From Glebionis coronaria (Eukaryota; Streptophyta; Magnoliopsida; Asterales; Asteraceae), in contig CM046874.1 in the NCBI GenBank assembly GCA_025667525.1, positions 426,272,400 through 426,336,399 of the forward strand: 64,000 nucleotides of DNA, written 5' to 3'. How positions within the stretch are numbered: the first letter of the stretch is position 1; every line of letters begins with the position of its first letter. Shown in pieces: positions 11,277 through 23,246 of the stretch. The position numbers and the translations under genes are program-made. Under the pieces are notes generated by a model. That model saw only the letters and a program-made list of their open reading frames with translations. It was not told the DNA's origin and searched no databases.

Positions 11277-12569
11277 AACCATTGCCATGCCCTCATGCAA
11301 TGCTTAGTGATAAAGCAATTTTACACTTTTCTCATAATCAATCAACCTTGGCCTTATTAAACACTACTAAACATAAATTAAAGTTCTAAGAGAAATTAAA
11401 ACTTTAAAGGAAACAAAAGGATAGAAAACCATTTTCACTAGAAAATAGCTATATGGAAATAACTTGCAAAGAGATCAAGGACTTACATTAGGGCTTTGGT
11501 GCTGCGAAGATTTATCACCCTCAAATTTCACGTTCCCCAAACTAAGCTTAAAAACGAGATCATTGTTATTATAAGTTAGCAAATCAAACACTTACACACA
11601 TGGCTTAATTATATGCTTAAACTCCCTTATTCCTAGGTGTATCTCTTATATTTTATTTTTGTCTTAGAATGATCATGAAGATGCATTTTTGGACCTATTG
11701 CGATAGTTTATTTAGGCTGAAAGCAAAGTAGGACGATTTGATTAATAGTTAGCTAAAGGACAAAATCTCTTAAAATTGCTTCTCAGGATATCAAAAAGTT
11801 CATATCTTGGCATAACTCGCTTCACGATTTGAGACCTTTCTTGGGCCGATATTTGGCATGTACTTCGTACTTAATATCTTGAGAGACGTTCTCGAGATAA
11901 TGGTCTTCTCTTCGTTAATAGAGTTTCTTCATTTGGAGACTTTTGAGGGGTACTCCAACTTTGTTGACCACGACTTCATCATTATTTATTCAATCGTTAA
12001 TTGGGATTTTGAGATACAACGATCCGCCTCCTTTTCGGACTTGGATCTATTTATCCTCATACCTTGTTAGGGTCTTTTCGGATAGACTTCTCCATGATCT
12101 TTATGGGAGTTGATTGATTTTCGTCGTGAGTCTTGATCCTTCATATTGATTTTTGGAATAATGCTTTTCACATCACCTTGGATCTTTAGCAATAAGATTG
12201 AATCCTCATGCCTTGTTAGGGCCTTTTCGGAGTCGCCAATCTTCGCGCCCCGCTTCATAAGTTATGCCTTGGGTATGAACTCTTATCATTACCGAGCAAC
12301 TTTTAAACGATTTTGGGCTAGAAGCTAAGTAACTTTTCAAATCGTACGACCTTACTTATTGCAGATAAATTATTAGCAAGTGATGGGAGAATAGGCAAAT
12401 AATTACACCAAGTGTGCTTGTGCAAGAATACCGACTTACAATTGACTCTATCATTTCTCGTTCTCCACAATTTAAAATCTCAAGTAATGAGACTCGTGGA
12501 TGCTTAGCCTAATAAACCAATTAAGGTCTACATGGTTAAGGATACTAGCTAGAATAAACTTGGATAAGT
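11277..12569 (-). other. C 3' noncoding region
   Basis: Homologous to the 3' region of B after about 47400 (for example the block with TCCGAAAAGGCCCTAACAAGG). No plausible protein. The upstream part of this region, including three extra polypurine-like motifs seen in B and D, is missing through the deletion that also removed most of integrase. Confidence 0.75.
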
Positions 12570-15500
12570 CTATTCGGGCTGAGTCAAAATAACCGTTGCG
12601 TCATTAGTGGGTAAAGCTTTGGCTTCAACCCATTTAGAAACATAGTCAACGACTACAAGGATGTATTTGTTTCCTTTAGAGGAAGGGAATGGCCCCATAA
12701 AGTCGATACCCCAAACATCTAAGATTTCACACTCTTGTATGAAATTCTGAGGCATCTCGTCTTTATGTGTGATCTTGCCTTGTTTTTGGCAAGCATCACA
12801 ATGTTTAACCATCTCGTGAGCATCACGATAAATGGTGGGCCAATAAAATCCTGAGTCAAACACTTTTTTGGCGGTGTAGTTGGGACCAAAGTGACCACCG
12901 GTGGGTCCTTTGTGGCAAGCTTCGAGAATGTAGAAAGCTACCGGTCCATCAACACATCGGCGAATAATCAAATCAGCGCATTGTTTGAAAAGATACGGGT
13001 CATCCCAAAAGTAAGTCTTAATATCTTTGAAGAACTTCTTCTTTTGTTGGGATGTTAACCCGTCAATGAGAATTCCACCCGCCAAGTAGTTTGCAATGTC
13101 CGCAAACCACGGGGCTTCATCATTACTCGAGTTGATAGACATTAAGGTCTCCAGGGGAAAAGAGTCATTGATCTCTTTGTTCGGATGATCCCCTTGATAA
13201 GGATCCTCAAGTCTGCTGAGATCATCCGCGACTAGGTTTTCAGCTCCCTTCTTATCACGAATTTCGATTTTATATTCTTGAAGTAGCAAAACCAAGCGAA
13301 GAAGTAATGGTTTGGAATCTTGTTTAGTTAACAAGTAATTTAACGCGGAATGATCGGTATACACGATTGTGGTAGAAAGGACAAGATAGGGGCGGAACTT
13401 TTCAAAAGCATAGACAACAGCTAAAAGCTCTTTTTCGGTTGTCGTGTAATGCAATTGAGCCCCTGTCATTGTCTTGCTAGCATAGTGGATTGGTTGAAAG
13501 TGTTTGTTCACTCTTTGGCCCAAAACCGCTCCAATATCAAAGTCGCTAGCATCGCACATCAACTCGAAAGGCAGCTCCCAATTAGGGGTAACCAAGACCG
13601 GTGCCTTAGTTAGCTTATCCTTAAGAAGGTTGAAGGCGTCAATACACTCATTAGAAAAGATAAAAGGAGTATCTTTTTCCAAGAGGTGGGTCATCGGGCG
13701 AGCGATTTTAGAAAAATCTTTGATAAAGCGACGGTAGAAGCCCGCATGACCGATGAAACTTCTCACACCCTTCACGTTTGAAGGTGGATGCAATTTTGCA
13801 ATAACATCAACTTTAGCACGGTCCACTTCAAGACCGGCTTTGGAGATTTTGTGTCCTAGCACGATGCCCTCTTTTACCATGAAATGGCATTTTTCCCAAT
13901 TTAGAACAAGGCGAGTGTCTTCACACCGCCTAAGCATACATTCTAAATTGGCAAGGCAAGCAGAGAAAGAATCACCATAAACCGAGAAATCATCCATGAA
14001 TACTTCCATAGTTTCTTCAACCATGTCATGGAAGATAGCCATCATACACCTTTGGAACGTCCCAGGAGCATTGCATAAACCAAAAGGCATGCGTTTGTAA
14101 GCAAATGTTCCATAGGGACAAGTGAATGTGGTTTTCTCTTGGTCTTTGGGATCGGTGGGAATTTGAAAATACCCGGAGAAACCGTCTAAGAAGCAGTAAT
14201 AGTCATTACCCGCTAGACGCTCGAGCATTTGATCCATGAAAGGAAGAGGAAAATGATCTTTTCTCGTGGCATCATTGAGCTTGCAGTAGTCGATGCAAAC
14301 TATCCACCCAGTAACGAGACGAGTGGGAATCAACTCGTTGTATTCATTGGGAACAACGGTTATTCCGCCCTTCTTGGGCACACAATGGACGGGACTTACC
14401 CATGGCGAATCCGAAATAGGGTAAATTAAGCCGGCATCAAGAAGTTTGATAACCTCTTGTTTGATGACGTCATGAATGCGTGGATTAACCCTTCTTTGGC
14501 TCTGGATTGCGGGTTTAAATTTATCTTCCATGAGAATCTTGTGAGTACAAAAGTTTGGATCAATTCCGCGGATATCGGAAATTTTCCAAGCAATTGCCTT
14601 CTTATGATCTTTAAGCACGGCGATGAGGCGAGATTTTTCTTCTTCTTTCAAGTCTTTCGCGATGATTACGGGCGACTTCTTCTTGTCTTCAAGGAACACA
14701 TACTCGAGATGGGACGGCAACTCCTTAAGTTCTAAATCCGGAGGATTTTCAATGGGAGGCGTATTCAAAGTCGGTTCATCGATAGCAATAGCCTTGGAAG
14801 ATGGTGGAGAAATGTGGTCCTCTTTGAGAAGTTTCTCAATGAGACGAATGTCTTCATCCCAATCAGTGGGAGAATCGTCATATTCTAAGTTCACATCTCC
14901 CATGGTTGCTTCAAAATCTTTCCAAAGGAAATCACTTTCTCCAAATAGAGTAAGCGATGAATCAATAGAGGAAACGGTCTCAACATTGGGAGGAGAGGTA
15001 GGAATACTTTTACAAGCATCTTTGAAGTGTTCTTCACAAGCCTCATCAAGAACGTCGATACAATTAACACACTCGTATGAATAAGGCTGTTTAGAAAGCT
15101 TTCCCATGTTGAAGACGATTTTATCGTCACCCACTCTCATGATAAGCTCACCCGCTTCAACATCGATGAGAGTGCGACCGGTCCTCAAGAATGGACGTCC
15201 AACGATTAATGGCACCCGAGGGTCCATATCGTAGTCGACGACGACGAAATCGGCGGGAAAAGTGAATTTGTCGACTCCTACAAAAATGTCTTCGGCTATC
15301 CCCACTGGATAAGCAACCGTACGGTTAGTTAATTCCAAATTCATTTTGGTGGGGACTAGCTCAGGGAGAGACAATTGCTTCCAAACACTTAAAGGCATTA
15401 AGTTAATACTGGCACCTAGATCGGCTAGAGCCATGCAATTCTCTACTCGCGGGAAGTTGCAAGGGATATAAGAAGCGACCCGGATCACCAAGTTTGGTTG

Positions 15501-15885
15501 GCAATTTCCTTAAGAGAACTGCAGAGCAATTCTCGTTAAGTTGGGTATTAGCAATATCAAGAAGCTTCTCCTTGTCACTCAGAAGATCTTTGAACATTTT
15601 CGCATATTTAGGCATGTGAGCGAGAGCCTCAGCGAAGGAGATGTTTAAATTCAATTGTTTAAACATTTTGAGAAAGTTCGAAACTTGAATAACGTCCTTG
15701 CTTTTGAGCTTCTCTTTCCTCAACCTTGAGGGATAAGGTATATCGGAAGAAGAGGAAGGCTTTGGAATAGTAGGATCACTCACATCCTTGGGTGGAGGAG
15801 GGGTAGAAGTGAGAGGTGGAGGAATTGGGGAAGTAGAAGATTGAGGAATAGGAATAGGGGACTCGTTTTCCTTAGTCACAATCAC
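12570..15885 (-). pseudogene. C protease-RT-RNase H-truncated integrase
   Basis: Two overlapping frames, 15885-15403 and 15491-12570, broken by a one-base insertion near 15475 (compare B near 20335). Aspartic protease with motif [11 protein letters not shown] lies near 15380-15420. RT has [19 protein letters not shown] near 14290 and catalytic FMDDF near 13990. RNase H with [15 protein letters not shown] near 13545 keeps its first Asp. The integrase zinc finger (His-His-Cys-Cys) is near 12780-12930 and the first catalytic Asp (GIDFMGPF) near 12700. The integrase then stops at 12570, after sequence fused from the 3' noncoding region. Compared with B, bases equal to about 46020-47400 are deleted. 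RT and RNase H could be functional as sequence, but the element cannot integrate itself. Confidence 0.88.
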
Positions 15886-17425
15886 TGCGAGTGGTGATTG
15901 CTTTCATCTCCCCTCTTGGATTAGCCACGGTGTTACTCGGAAGAGTACCCGAAGAAGAGGATTGATTACCTTGGAAGAAACCAGCCATCATGTTCCTTAA
16001 GTCATTCGTTTGACTTGCCAAAGTGTTTCGCATATCAGCTCGATGATCGTTCCCTTGTTTCACCATGTCTGCTTTCAAGTTGAGCACTTCCCGCTGGAGA
16101 TTGTCCACGATCACATCATTAGTCCTCATGTAGGTTCCAATATCTTGGTGTAATGCGGTGGGTTGGTTGGGGGGAGCATTGTAGGCGGGTGGTTGATAAG
16201 CAGGTTGTTGGTAAACTTGGTTGTTTCTTTGAGGTGGATATGGTTGTCTTTGAGGTGGTTGGTATGGTGCACGAGGTTGTTGTTGAGGAGGGCGATTGAG
16301 GTTTTGTTGTTGGTTTGGGTTGTTAGGAGGAAAACCGGGCGGGGAAAGAAAGTTGTTTGAGCGGTAGCTAAGCAAGTTGCGGTCTCCTTGAGGACGAGCT
16401 TGATAATCGGCCGGAGGATAGGTACCGTATGCTGCATTAACATTCTCAGAAGGATAGTCTTGGGTGGAGGTACAAGTAGTGTAAGAGTGAGGACCCCTGC
16501 ATATTTCACATGGTTGGCTTACAACATTGACTTGAGCGTTTTTAGCGTTGATGCTGTTGGTGTTGCTAGCGGTTTGGGTAGCAAGCGATTCAAGAATCGA
16601 CGTGATTTTGTCAAGTCTCTTGTCGTTGTCACTAGTACTAGTACTAGCGGCATTGGTCCGAACACTCTTGGTTTGCACACGAGACTTATTTTCAATAATA
16701 TCCCAAGCGGCATTAGAACTCTTAACCAAAATATTACCACCCGAGGCACTATTTAGTGAATCTTGGTCATTCATGCTTAAACCATTGTAAAAAGTATTAA
16801 TTTGGTGCACTTTGGTAAAACCATGTTGTGGGCACTTTCTTAAAAGATCTTTAAAACGGTCCCAAGATTCACTAATAGACTCATCGTACTTTTGTTCAAA
16901 ATTAATAATTTCATTCCGCAAAGCGGTAGTACGAGAGGGTGGGAAAAAGTAGTTTATGAATTTGGTCTCCAAATCCGTCCACGTCAGAATACTTTGTGGC
17001 GGTTCCTTTGCAAGCCAATGCCGGGCTTGTCCCTCTAAAGAAAAGGGAAAAAGTTGTAAACAGATTACCTCTTGTGGAACACCATTGAATTTGACCGTAT
17101 TCGTGAGTTGCAGGAACCTTTTGATGTGGTCATGAGGATCATCAATGGTACGCCCCAAGAATGGTTGAGCAGAGACCATCTGAATAAAGCCGAATTTGAG
17201 CTCAAAGTTGTTGGCTGCAATTGCGGGTATGACAATTGGATCATTGTTGCCCTCTACATGTGCTTGCAAAAGTTCAATCTTAGGGCGATTGTCCGGTAGA
17301 GGTTCATTGTTGTTGTTATTATTGTTGTTTTGAGGTGGATTGTTATTGTTGTTGTTGTGTACACCGGCCATGTCTAAGTTATCGAGAGTCTCGGGCTGTT
17401 GATAAGACGTTGATCGAGTGCGCAT
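15872..17425 (-). pseudogene. C gag (517 aa, nearly intact)
   Basis: Starts at ATG 17425 (MRTRSTSYQ), about 195 bases after the primer-binding site. Asn-rich segment at residues about 24-40. Gag core follows at about 50-250. A CX2CX3HX4C zinc knuckle (CEICRGPHSYTTC) lies near residue 310 for RNA binding. A Pro/Gln-rich segment follows, then a helical segment near the C terminus. It ends shortly after the TTRS motif because a deletion of about 43 bases relative to B, between two GTG triplets, throws gag out of frame with protease. Apart from this end, it is the best preserved gag of the B/C family in the window. Confidence 0.87.
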
Positions 17426-17617
17426 ACACCAGCAAAAGAACTAACAAAGCAAACAATAAATATTTTTGGTTTTTATGTTTTTTTTTATTTTGTTTTGTTA
17501 TTTTTGAAAATTTTATATTTTTTAGGGTTTTTGAAATTTTTTATGAAAAAGTAACGTTCACGATGAACGGATCCCAAAATCCAAGTTCTCACAAAAAACT
17601 GTTAATCTTTACGAGAA

Positions 17618-17635
17618 GAGCCGGCAGCGGCGCCA
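17618..17635 (-). other. Primer-binding site of C
   Basis: Minus strand TGGCGCCGCTGCCGGCTC, two bases from the 5' LTR. Its last three bases (CTC) equal those of D and differ from B. Confidence 0.8.
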
Positions 17636-17637
17636 TT

Positions 17638-19239
17638 TGATACTTTGTTTTTGCATTGGGGGTTCAGATTATGTCTCGGAATCTTCTCGAATTGATCACG
17701 GCTCAAAGTGGAATGATTGTTCTTGGTTACAAAAAAGGGGATTGGGTTTTCTATTCTACGGAAAAGGAATAAAAGAGCAAAATCGTTAAAATAAGCTAAA
17801 ACAATTGACAAATGAAAATCAAGGTAAAAGAAATAAAGATCAGTTCAAAATTAAACAACAAATGAAAGTGATTAAAAATGCAACTTAAAAACTCAGAAAA
17901 CTTAAAATAAGAAAAGTTGAAAAAGATGTTCATTCGGAATAAATAAAACTTGAAACCTTGATTCGGAATAAGTCAGTTGATGCGGAATATATTGTTGATC
18001 CGGAATAAAATTGAAAAGGGTTTGATTCGGAATGTTGAGCTTGATCCGGAATATTAGATATTCCGGACAAAAAGGTTCATTTGGAATATGGAGCTTGATG
18101 CGGAATAAAAGTTCTATACGGAATAATTGTTGATGCGGAATAATGAGTTGATGCGGAATAATGAAACTGATGCGGAATATGGAAGTTGATGCAGAATAAT
18201 GAGTTGATCCGGAATAATTGATTATTCCGGATGAAAGGTTTTGATCAAGAATATAAAATATTCCGGATGAACAATGTTGATTCGGAATAAACTTAAACAA
18301 TGCTTGATTTGGAATAAGTAATTGATCCGGAATACCTGGTTGATCCGGAATATCCGGTTTGATTCAGAATCTGGGGAAGAAGAACTGTAAATAGAAGAAC
18401 AACAGGGTAATACGATTTTCACCAAATCAAACAAAAATAAACCAATAGATTTAAACCAAACTAACCAATAATCATTTACTAACCATAAACATCAAATCCC
18501 AACAATAAAAACACAAAACCCACTTACCTCTATGGATTAAAATCAACCAAATAAGAACATTAAAACTTTGAATAAAAAAGATGAAGATGAATAAGATTAA
18601 TGGAAGGTTTATATTGATTGATTAAGGTAAAGTAAACAAAAGGAAAGATTAAAAACTTACAAGATTAAAGATTGAATCAAGAAAATAAAAATCACCAACA
18701 CCTTAGTGGTGTTGGCTTCTTCCCTACGAAACAAAAAGAAAAAACTGGAATAATAAAAACCAGCTCAAAAAGTGTGAGGGTGATCTCTTTATATAGGCCA
18801 AGTGGTTGGTTGGTGAGTGGGCTTTCTTCTTTATTTTCGTCTTCTCGTCTTTTAAGTAAAGTTGACGTTTTCGATTCTTATTCGGGATTTGTCGACGATT
18901 AAATTCAACTCGTCTTTTAATTTCTTCGTTTAATAGACTTGAGTTCCTTCGACATATGTAAATCTTCCATCTTTGGTCCTTTTCTTCGATAAATCTTCAA
19001 ATAGGCCCATTGACTTCAAATCTTTTGCATCTCTTGGACAATAGACTTCGTCTTGAGTCTTTTTCTTCGATAAAACCCGTGCAATCCCATGTTTTCTTCA
19101 ATATTTATCCGGTTAGCTCTGAAAACACAATAAACACAAAAACCACGCATAATTCCAAACAAATGATATTAAATACGCGTTTTGGTCTCGTTTTAGCAAG
19201 AAATAAGTGGTAAAAGGATGGGTGTTTTCACACCTATCA
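17638..19239 (-). repeat. C 5' LTR
   Basis: 1602 bases with TGATA/TATCA ends. On the minus strand a TATA box (CCTATATAAAG) lies near 18787-18800, and the TTCCG motif array is at about 17930-18375. Confidence 0.92.
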
Positions 19240-19244
19240 GCCAA
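19240..19244. repeat. Target-site duplication of C, right copy (GCCAA)
   Basis: Matches 9654-9658. The B gag frame resumes directly after it. Confidence 0.9.
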
Positions 19245-19920
19245 CCATGTGAGATATGCGGGGGTCCTCACTCTTACACTACTTGTACCTCAACCCAAGA
19301 CTATCCTTCTGAGAATGTTAACGCAGCATACGGTACCTATCCTCCGGCCGGTTATCAAGCTCGTCCTCTAGGAGACCGCAACTTGCTCCGCTATCGTTCA
19401 AGAAACTTCCTTTCCCCGCCCGGTTTTCCTCCAAACAATCAAAACCAACAACAAAACCTTAACCGAACCAATCAAAGCCAACCTCGAGCACCATACCAAC
19501 CACCTCAAAGACAACCATATCCACCTCAGAATCCTACTCAAGTTTACCAACCCGCTCCTTACCAACCACCTGCTTATCAAGCACCTCCTCCTACTCAACC
19601 CAGCGTTTTCAACCACGAGGTCGAAACTTTACATGTGGATGAATGATGTGTTGGTGAAGAATCTGCAGACCCAGATTATCAATTTGAAGGGCGACATGGT
19701 GAAACAAGGGAACGATCTTAGAGCCGATATACGAAATTCTTTGAGTAGTCAAACGAATGACCTAAGGGACATGATGGCTGGTTTCTTCCAAGGTAATTAA
19801 TCCTCTTCTTCGGGTACTCTTCCGAGTAACACCGTTGCGAATCCAAGAGGGGAGATGAAAGCAATCACCACTCGCAGTGGCAAAGGTACCAAGGAACCCG
19901 AGCTTCCTATACCTCCACGG
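19245..19920 (+). pseudogene. B gag, C-terminal part
   Basis: Continues the B gag after insertion C. Zinc knuckle CEICGGPHSYTTC lies at about 19248-19286, followed by a Pro/Gln/Tyr-rich linker and then a short helical region (residues like NLQTQIINLKGD). A frameshift near 19625 and a TAA at about 19797, where C has CAA, break it. The gag frame ends with TGA at 19921, next to the start of the protease frame, which lies one base back. Confidence 0.85.
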
Positions 19921-20990
19921 TGATTGTGACAAAGGAAAACGAGTCACCTACTCATATTCCTCAACCTTCCACTTCCCCAATTCCTCCACCTCTTACTTCT
20001 ACCCCTCCTCCACCCAAGGATGTGAGTGATCCTACTATCCCAAAGCCTTCCTCTTCTTCTGATATACCTTATCCCTCAAGGTTGAGGAAAGAGAAGCTCA
20101 AAAGCAAACATGATATTCAAGTTTCAAACTTTCTCAAAATGTTTAAACAATTGAATTTCAACATCTCCTTCGCTGAGGCTCTCGCTCACATGCCTAAATA
20201 TGCGAAAATGTTCAAAGATCTTCTTAGCGACAAGGAGAAGCTTCTTGATATTGCTAATACCCAACTTAATGAGAATTGCTCTGTAGTGCTCTTAAGGAAA
20301 TTGCCAACCAAACTTGGTGATCCGGGTCGCTTCTTAATCCCTTGCAACTTCCCGGGAGTAGAGAATTACATGGCCCTAGCCGATCTAGGTGCTAGTATCA
20401 ATTTAATGCCTCTAAGCGTTTGGAAGCAATTATCTCTCCTCGAGCTAGTCCCCACCAAAATGACTTTGGACTTAGCTAACCGTACGGTTGCTTATCCAGT
20501 GGGGATAGCCGAAGACGTTTTTGTAGGAGTCGACAAATTCACTTTTCCTGCCGATTTCGTCGTCGTCGACTACGAGATGGACCCTCGTGTTCCATTAATC
20601 GTTGGACGTCCATTCTTGAGGACCAGTCGCACTCTCATCGATGTAGAAGCGGGTGAGCTTATCATGAGAGTTGGTGACGATCAAATTGTCTTCAACATGG
20701 GTAAGATTTCTAAACAGCCTTATTCCTACGAGAGTGTTAATTGTATCGACGTTCTTGATGAGACTTGTGAAGAACACTTCAAAGATTCTTGTAAAAATAT
20801 TCCTACCTCTCCTCCCAATGTTGAGACTGTTGCCTCTATTGATTCATCACTAACTCTATTTGGAGAAAGTGATTTCCTTTGGAAAGATTTTGAAGCAACC
20901 ATGGGAGATGTGAACTTAAAATATGACGATTCTCCCATCGATTGGGATGAAGACATTCGTCTCATTGAGAAACTTCTCAAAGGGGACCAT
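19920..20990 (+). pseudogene. B protease region
   Basis: 357-codon open stretch in the minus-one frame relative to gag. Pro/Ser-rich N terminus. A conserved helical block (residues about 60-130) precedes the aspartic protease, whose active-site motif is [11 protein letters not shown] (about 20380-20412) and whose flap and core region includes IVGRPFLR (about 20598-20621). Protease would cut the polyprotein during particle maturation. The frame ends at 20990 because element D is inserted there; its first three bases (TGA) act as the stop. The downstream RT region is at 43804. Confidence 0.85.
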
Positions 20991-23021
20991 TGATAGGTGT
21001 GTAAACACCCATCCTTTTTACCACTTAGTTATAATAATAACCGAGCCAAAATGTGTATTTTATGTCGTAAATGTCGAAATTATGCGTGGTTTATGTTTTT
21101 GTTGTGATTTAGGACGAAAAGGTGAAAAGTGGAGAAAACACGGGCATTCACGGGCTTTTATCGAAGAAAAATACGAAAGACGAAGTCAAGAAGTCAAGAG
21201 TGCAAAAAGAACGGAATTCCAAGACCAATTCTGAAGATTTATCGAAGAAAAAGTCAAAAGACGGAAGTTTACTAAAAGCCGAAAAACTCAAGTCTAATTT
21301 ATTGAAGAAATTACAAGACGAGTTATTGATCCCGAGACAAAAGTCGAAGAACTTAAAAGATTAAAAGACTAAAGTCTAAGAATTAGGAGATTAAGGACTA
21401 AACATGCAATTAAGGAAAGAAGAAAGAGGGGAGGAAGCTTCCTAAGCACCTCCCTAATCCTCCCCTATAAATAGATTAGATAGGATTTACATTTCTCTTA
21501 TTGGCTAATAGTGACAATTAGTTCTTCCATTTTATTTTCCTTGTCATTTAATTTCATGTCATTTACCTTAATTGTCTTGCACCTTAAATACCTTTAATTT
21601 CAAGTAAGTTTTCTTTTAATTCTTGTCAATCTTTACTTTTTCTTGTTAATCTCCTATCTACCTTTCTTGTTTGATCTTAATCTTTATGCTTTATTGTTCA
21701 TGTTCATGTTCTTATTTTATTGATTTGATTAAAGTGGGTTTTGATTATTTTGATTAGTATTGTTAGTTTGAGTGTTTTGGATTGTTTGTTTATGATTAGT
21801 AGATTTTGTTAGTTTAGTTTGATTTAATCTTTTGGTTGATTTGGTTAAGTTTTGTTTAGATTCGTATATACCTGTTCTTTCGTGTTCTTCGCTTTCTGTT
21901 ACTGTTCTTCCCCAGATATTCCGAATCAACAACACATTCCGGATCAAGGTTTTGTTGAAAGTTGTTCCGAATCAAGGTTTGTGAAGAAAATATTCCGAAT
22001 CAAAGGCTTTCATCCGGAATAAGTGACATATTCCGGATCAACACCATATTCCGGATTAGCAACAACATTCCAAGTGAAGGCTTTGTGAAGAAACATTCCG
22101 GATCAGTCTTGTTTATCCGGAATAATTTAACATTCCGGATCAAAACTTTCATTCGGAATACCAAATATTCCGGATCAAGGAGTTTTATTCGGAATAATTA
22201 ATTATTCCGGATCAAGGTCTTCATCCGGAATCTTTAACATTCCGGATCAGTCTTGTTTATCGGAATAAATTAACATTCCGGATCAAACCTTTCATTTGGA
22301 ATACCATATATTCCGGATCAAGGAGTTTTATTCGGAATAATTAATTATTCCGGATCAAGGTCTTCATCCGGAATCTTCAACATTCCGGATCAAGGGGATT
22401 CAAAATATTACGGATCAGCAACATTCCGGATCAAGCTTAAGTATTCCGAATCAAGACTTTATTCCGGATAAGTGACATATTCCGGATAAAGGATTTATTC
22501 CGGATCAAGGTTTTTGGTAAATACTCCGAGTGAAGAAGAATCATTCCGAACGAAGGTGACATTCCGGATGAGTGATTATTCCGAACGAAGGATTATTCCG
22601 AATGAGCTGTTTTCAGGTTATTTTTAGTTTTAGTTTTTTAACTTTCTGTTTTTAATCTTCAAGCTTTACTTTTCCTGCCTTTTTCTTAGTCGTACTTTAA
22701 GATTACTTGCCTTAGATTTATTTTAGTTTTTCCTTAGTTTAAGTTTTAGTTGCGTTTTAAGTTTGTCTTAGATAGTTTTAAGTTTGCGTTATTTACTTTT
22801 AGTGTCTTTTAATTTCCTTCACGCTTTTAAATACTTGCCATTTATTTTAAATTAGCGTTAGATTTAAATTAACGTCATTTTCATTTACGTCTTGCACATT
22901 TATTTTAAAACAACCAAAAATATTCCTTTTCACCAAAAACAATTGAGTCGTACTTTGAACCGGAAATCAATTCGTTAAGATACCGAGAAACTAACTTTTT
23001 CAACCTAGCAAAATCCATGCA
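20991..23021 (+). repeat. D 5' LTR
   Basis: About 2.03 kb. TATA box at 21466-21473; TTCCGGATCAAG-type motif array at about 21915-22615. The 3' edge is uncertain (23021-23025): TGCA ends at 23021, six bases before the primer-binding site, whereas B and C have a two-base gap. No protein encoded. Confidence 0.85.
21466..21473 (+). promoter_or_regulatory. TATA box of the D 5' LTR
   Basis: TATAAATA in the context CCCCTATAAATAGATT, about 475 bases into the LTR. Confidence 0.65.
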
Positions 23022-23027
23022 TTAAAA

Positions 23028-23045
23028 TGGTGCCGCTGCCGGCTC
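23028..23045 (+). other. Primer-binding site of D
   Basis: TGGTGCCGCTGCCGGCTC, tRNA-Asp-like with mismatches. The same 18 bases recur at 42489-42506 in the palindrome. Confidence 0.78.
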
Positions 23046-23246
23046 TTTTCGTAAAGATTAACGGTTTTCTGTGAGAGACGCGTTGCTTTTTGGGATCCGT
23101 TCACTTGTGAGCGTTATTTTCTTGCTTAAAAATTTCCAAAAATCCATAAAAATTAAAAATTTCAAAAATCCAAAAAGATTTTATTTTTATTGTGTATATA
23201 TATTCTCTTTGTGTTTGGTTTCTTTTTCTTTTGCCTTTGTAGGTGT

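Larger units (their letters stand above)
9659..19239 (-). mobile_element. C: minus-strand Athila-type element, sibling of B
   Basis: 9581 bases. LTRs are at 9659-11262 (3' LTR) and 17638-19239 (5' LTR), with about 5 differences in the first 160 compared bases. The primer-binding site is at 17618-17635, the polypurine tract at 11263-11276 and the duplication is GCCAA. It is inserted in the B gag. Gag is nearly intact. Protease, RT and RNase H are present with one frameshift. Integrase is cut short by an internal deletion of about 1.4 kb relative to B. Confidence 0.93.

Noticed and set aside
14623..15084. 153-codon plus-strand frame, with others at 13504-13737 and 16388-16756
   Set aside because: Antisense shadows of the C gag-pol reading frame.
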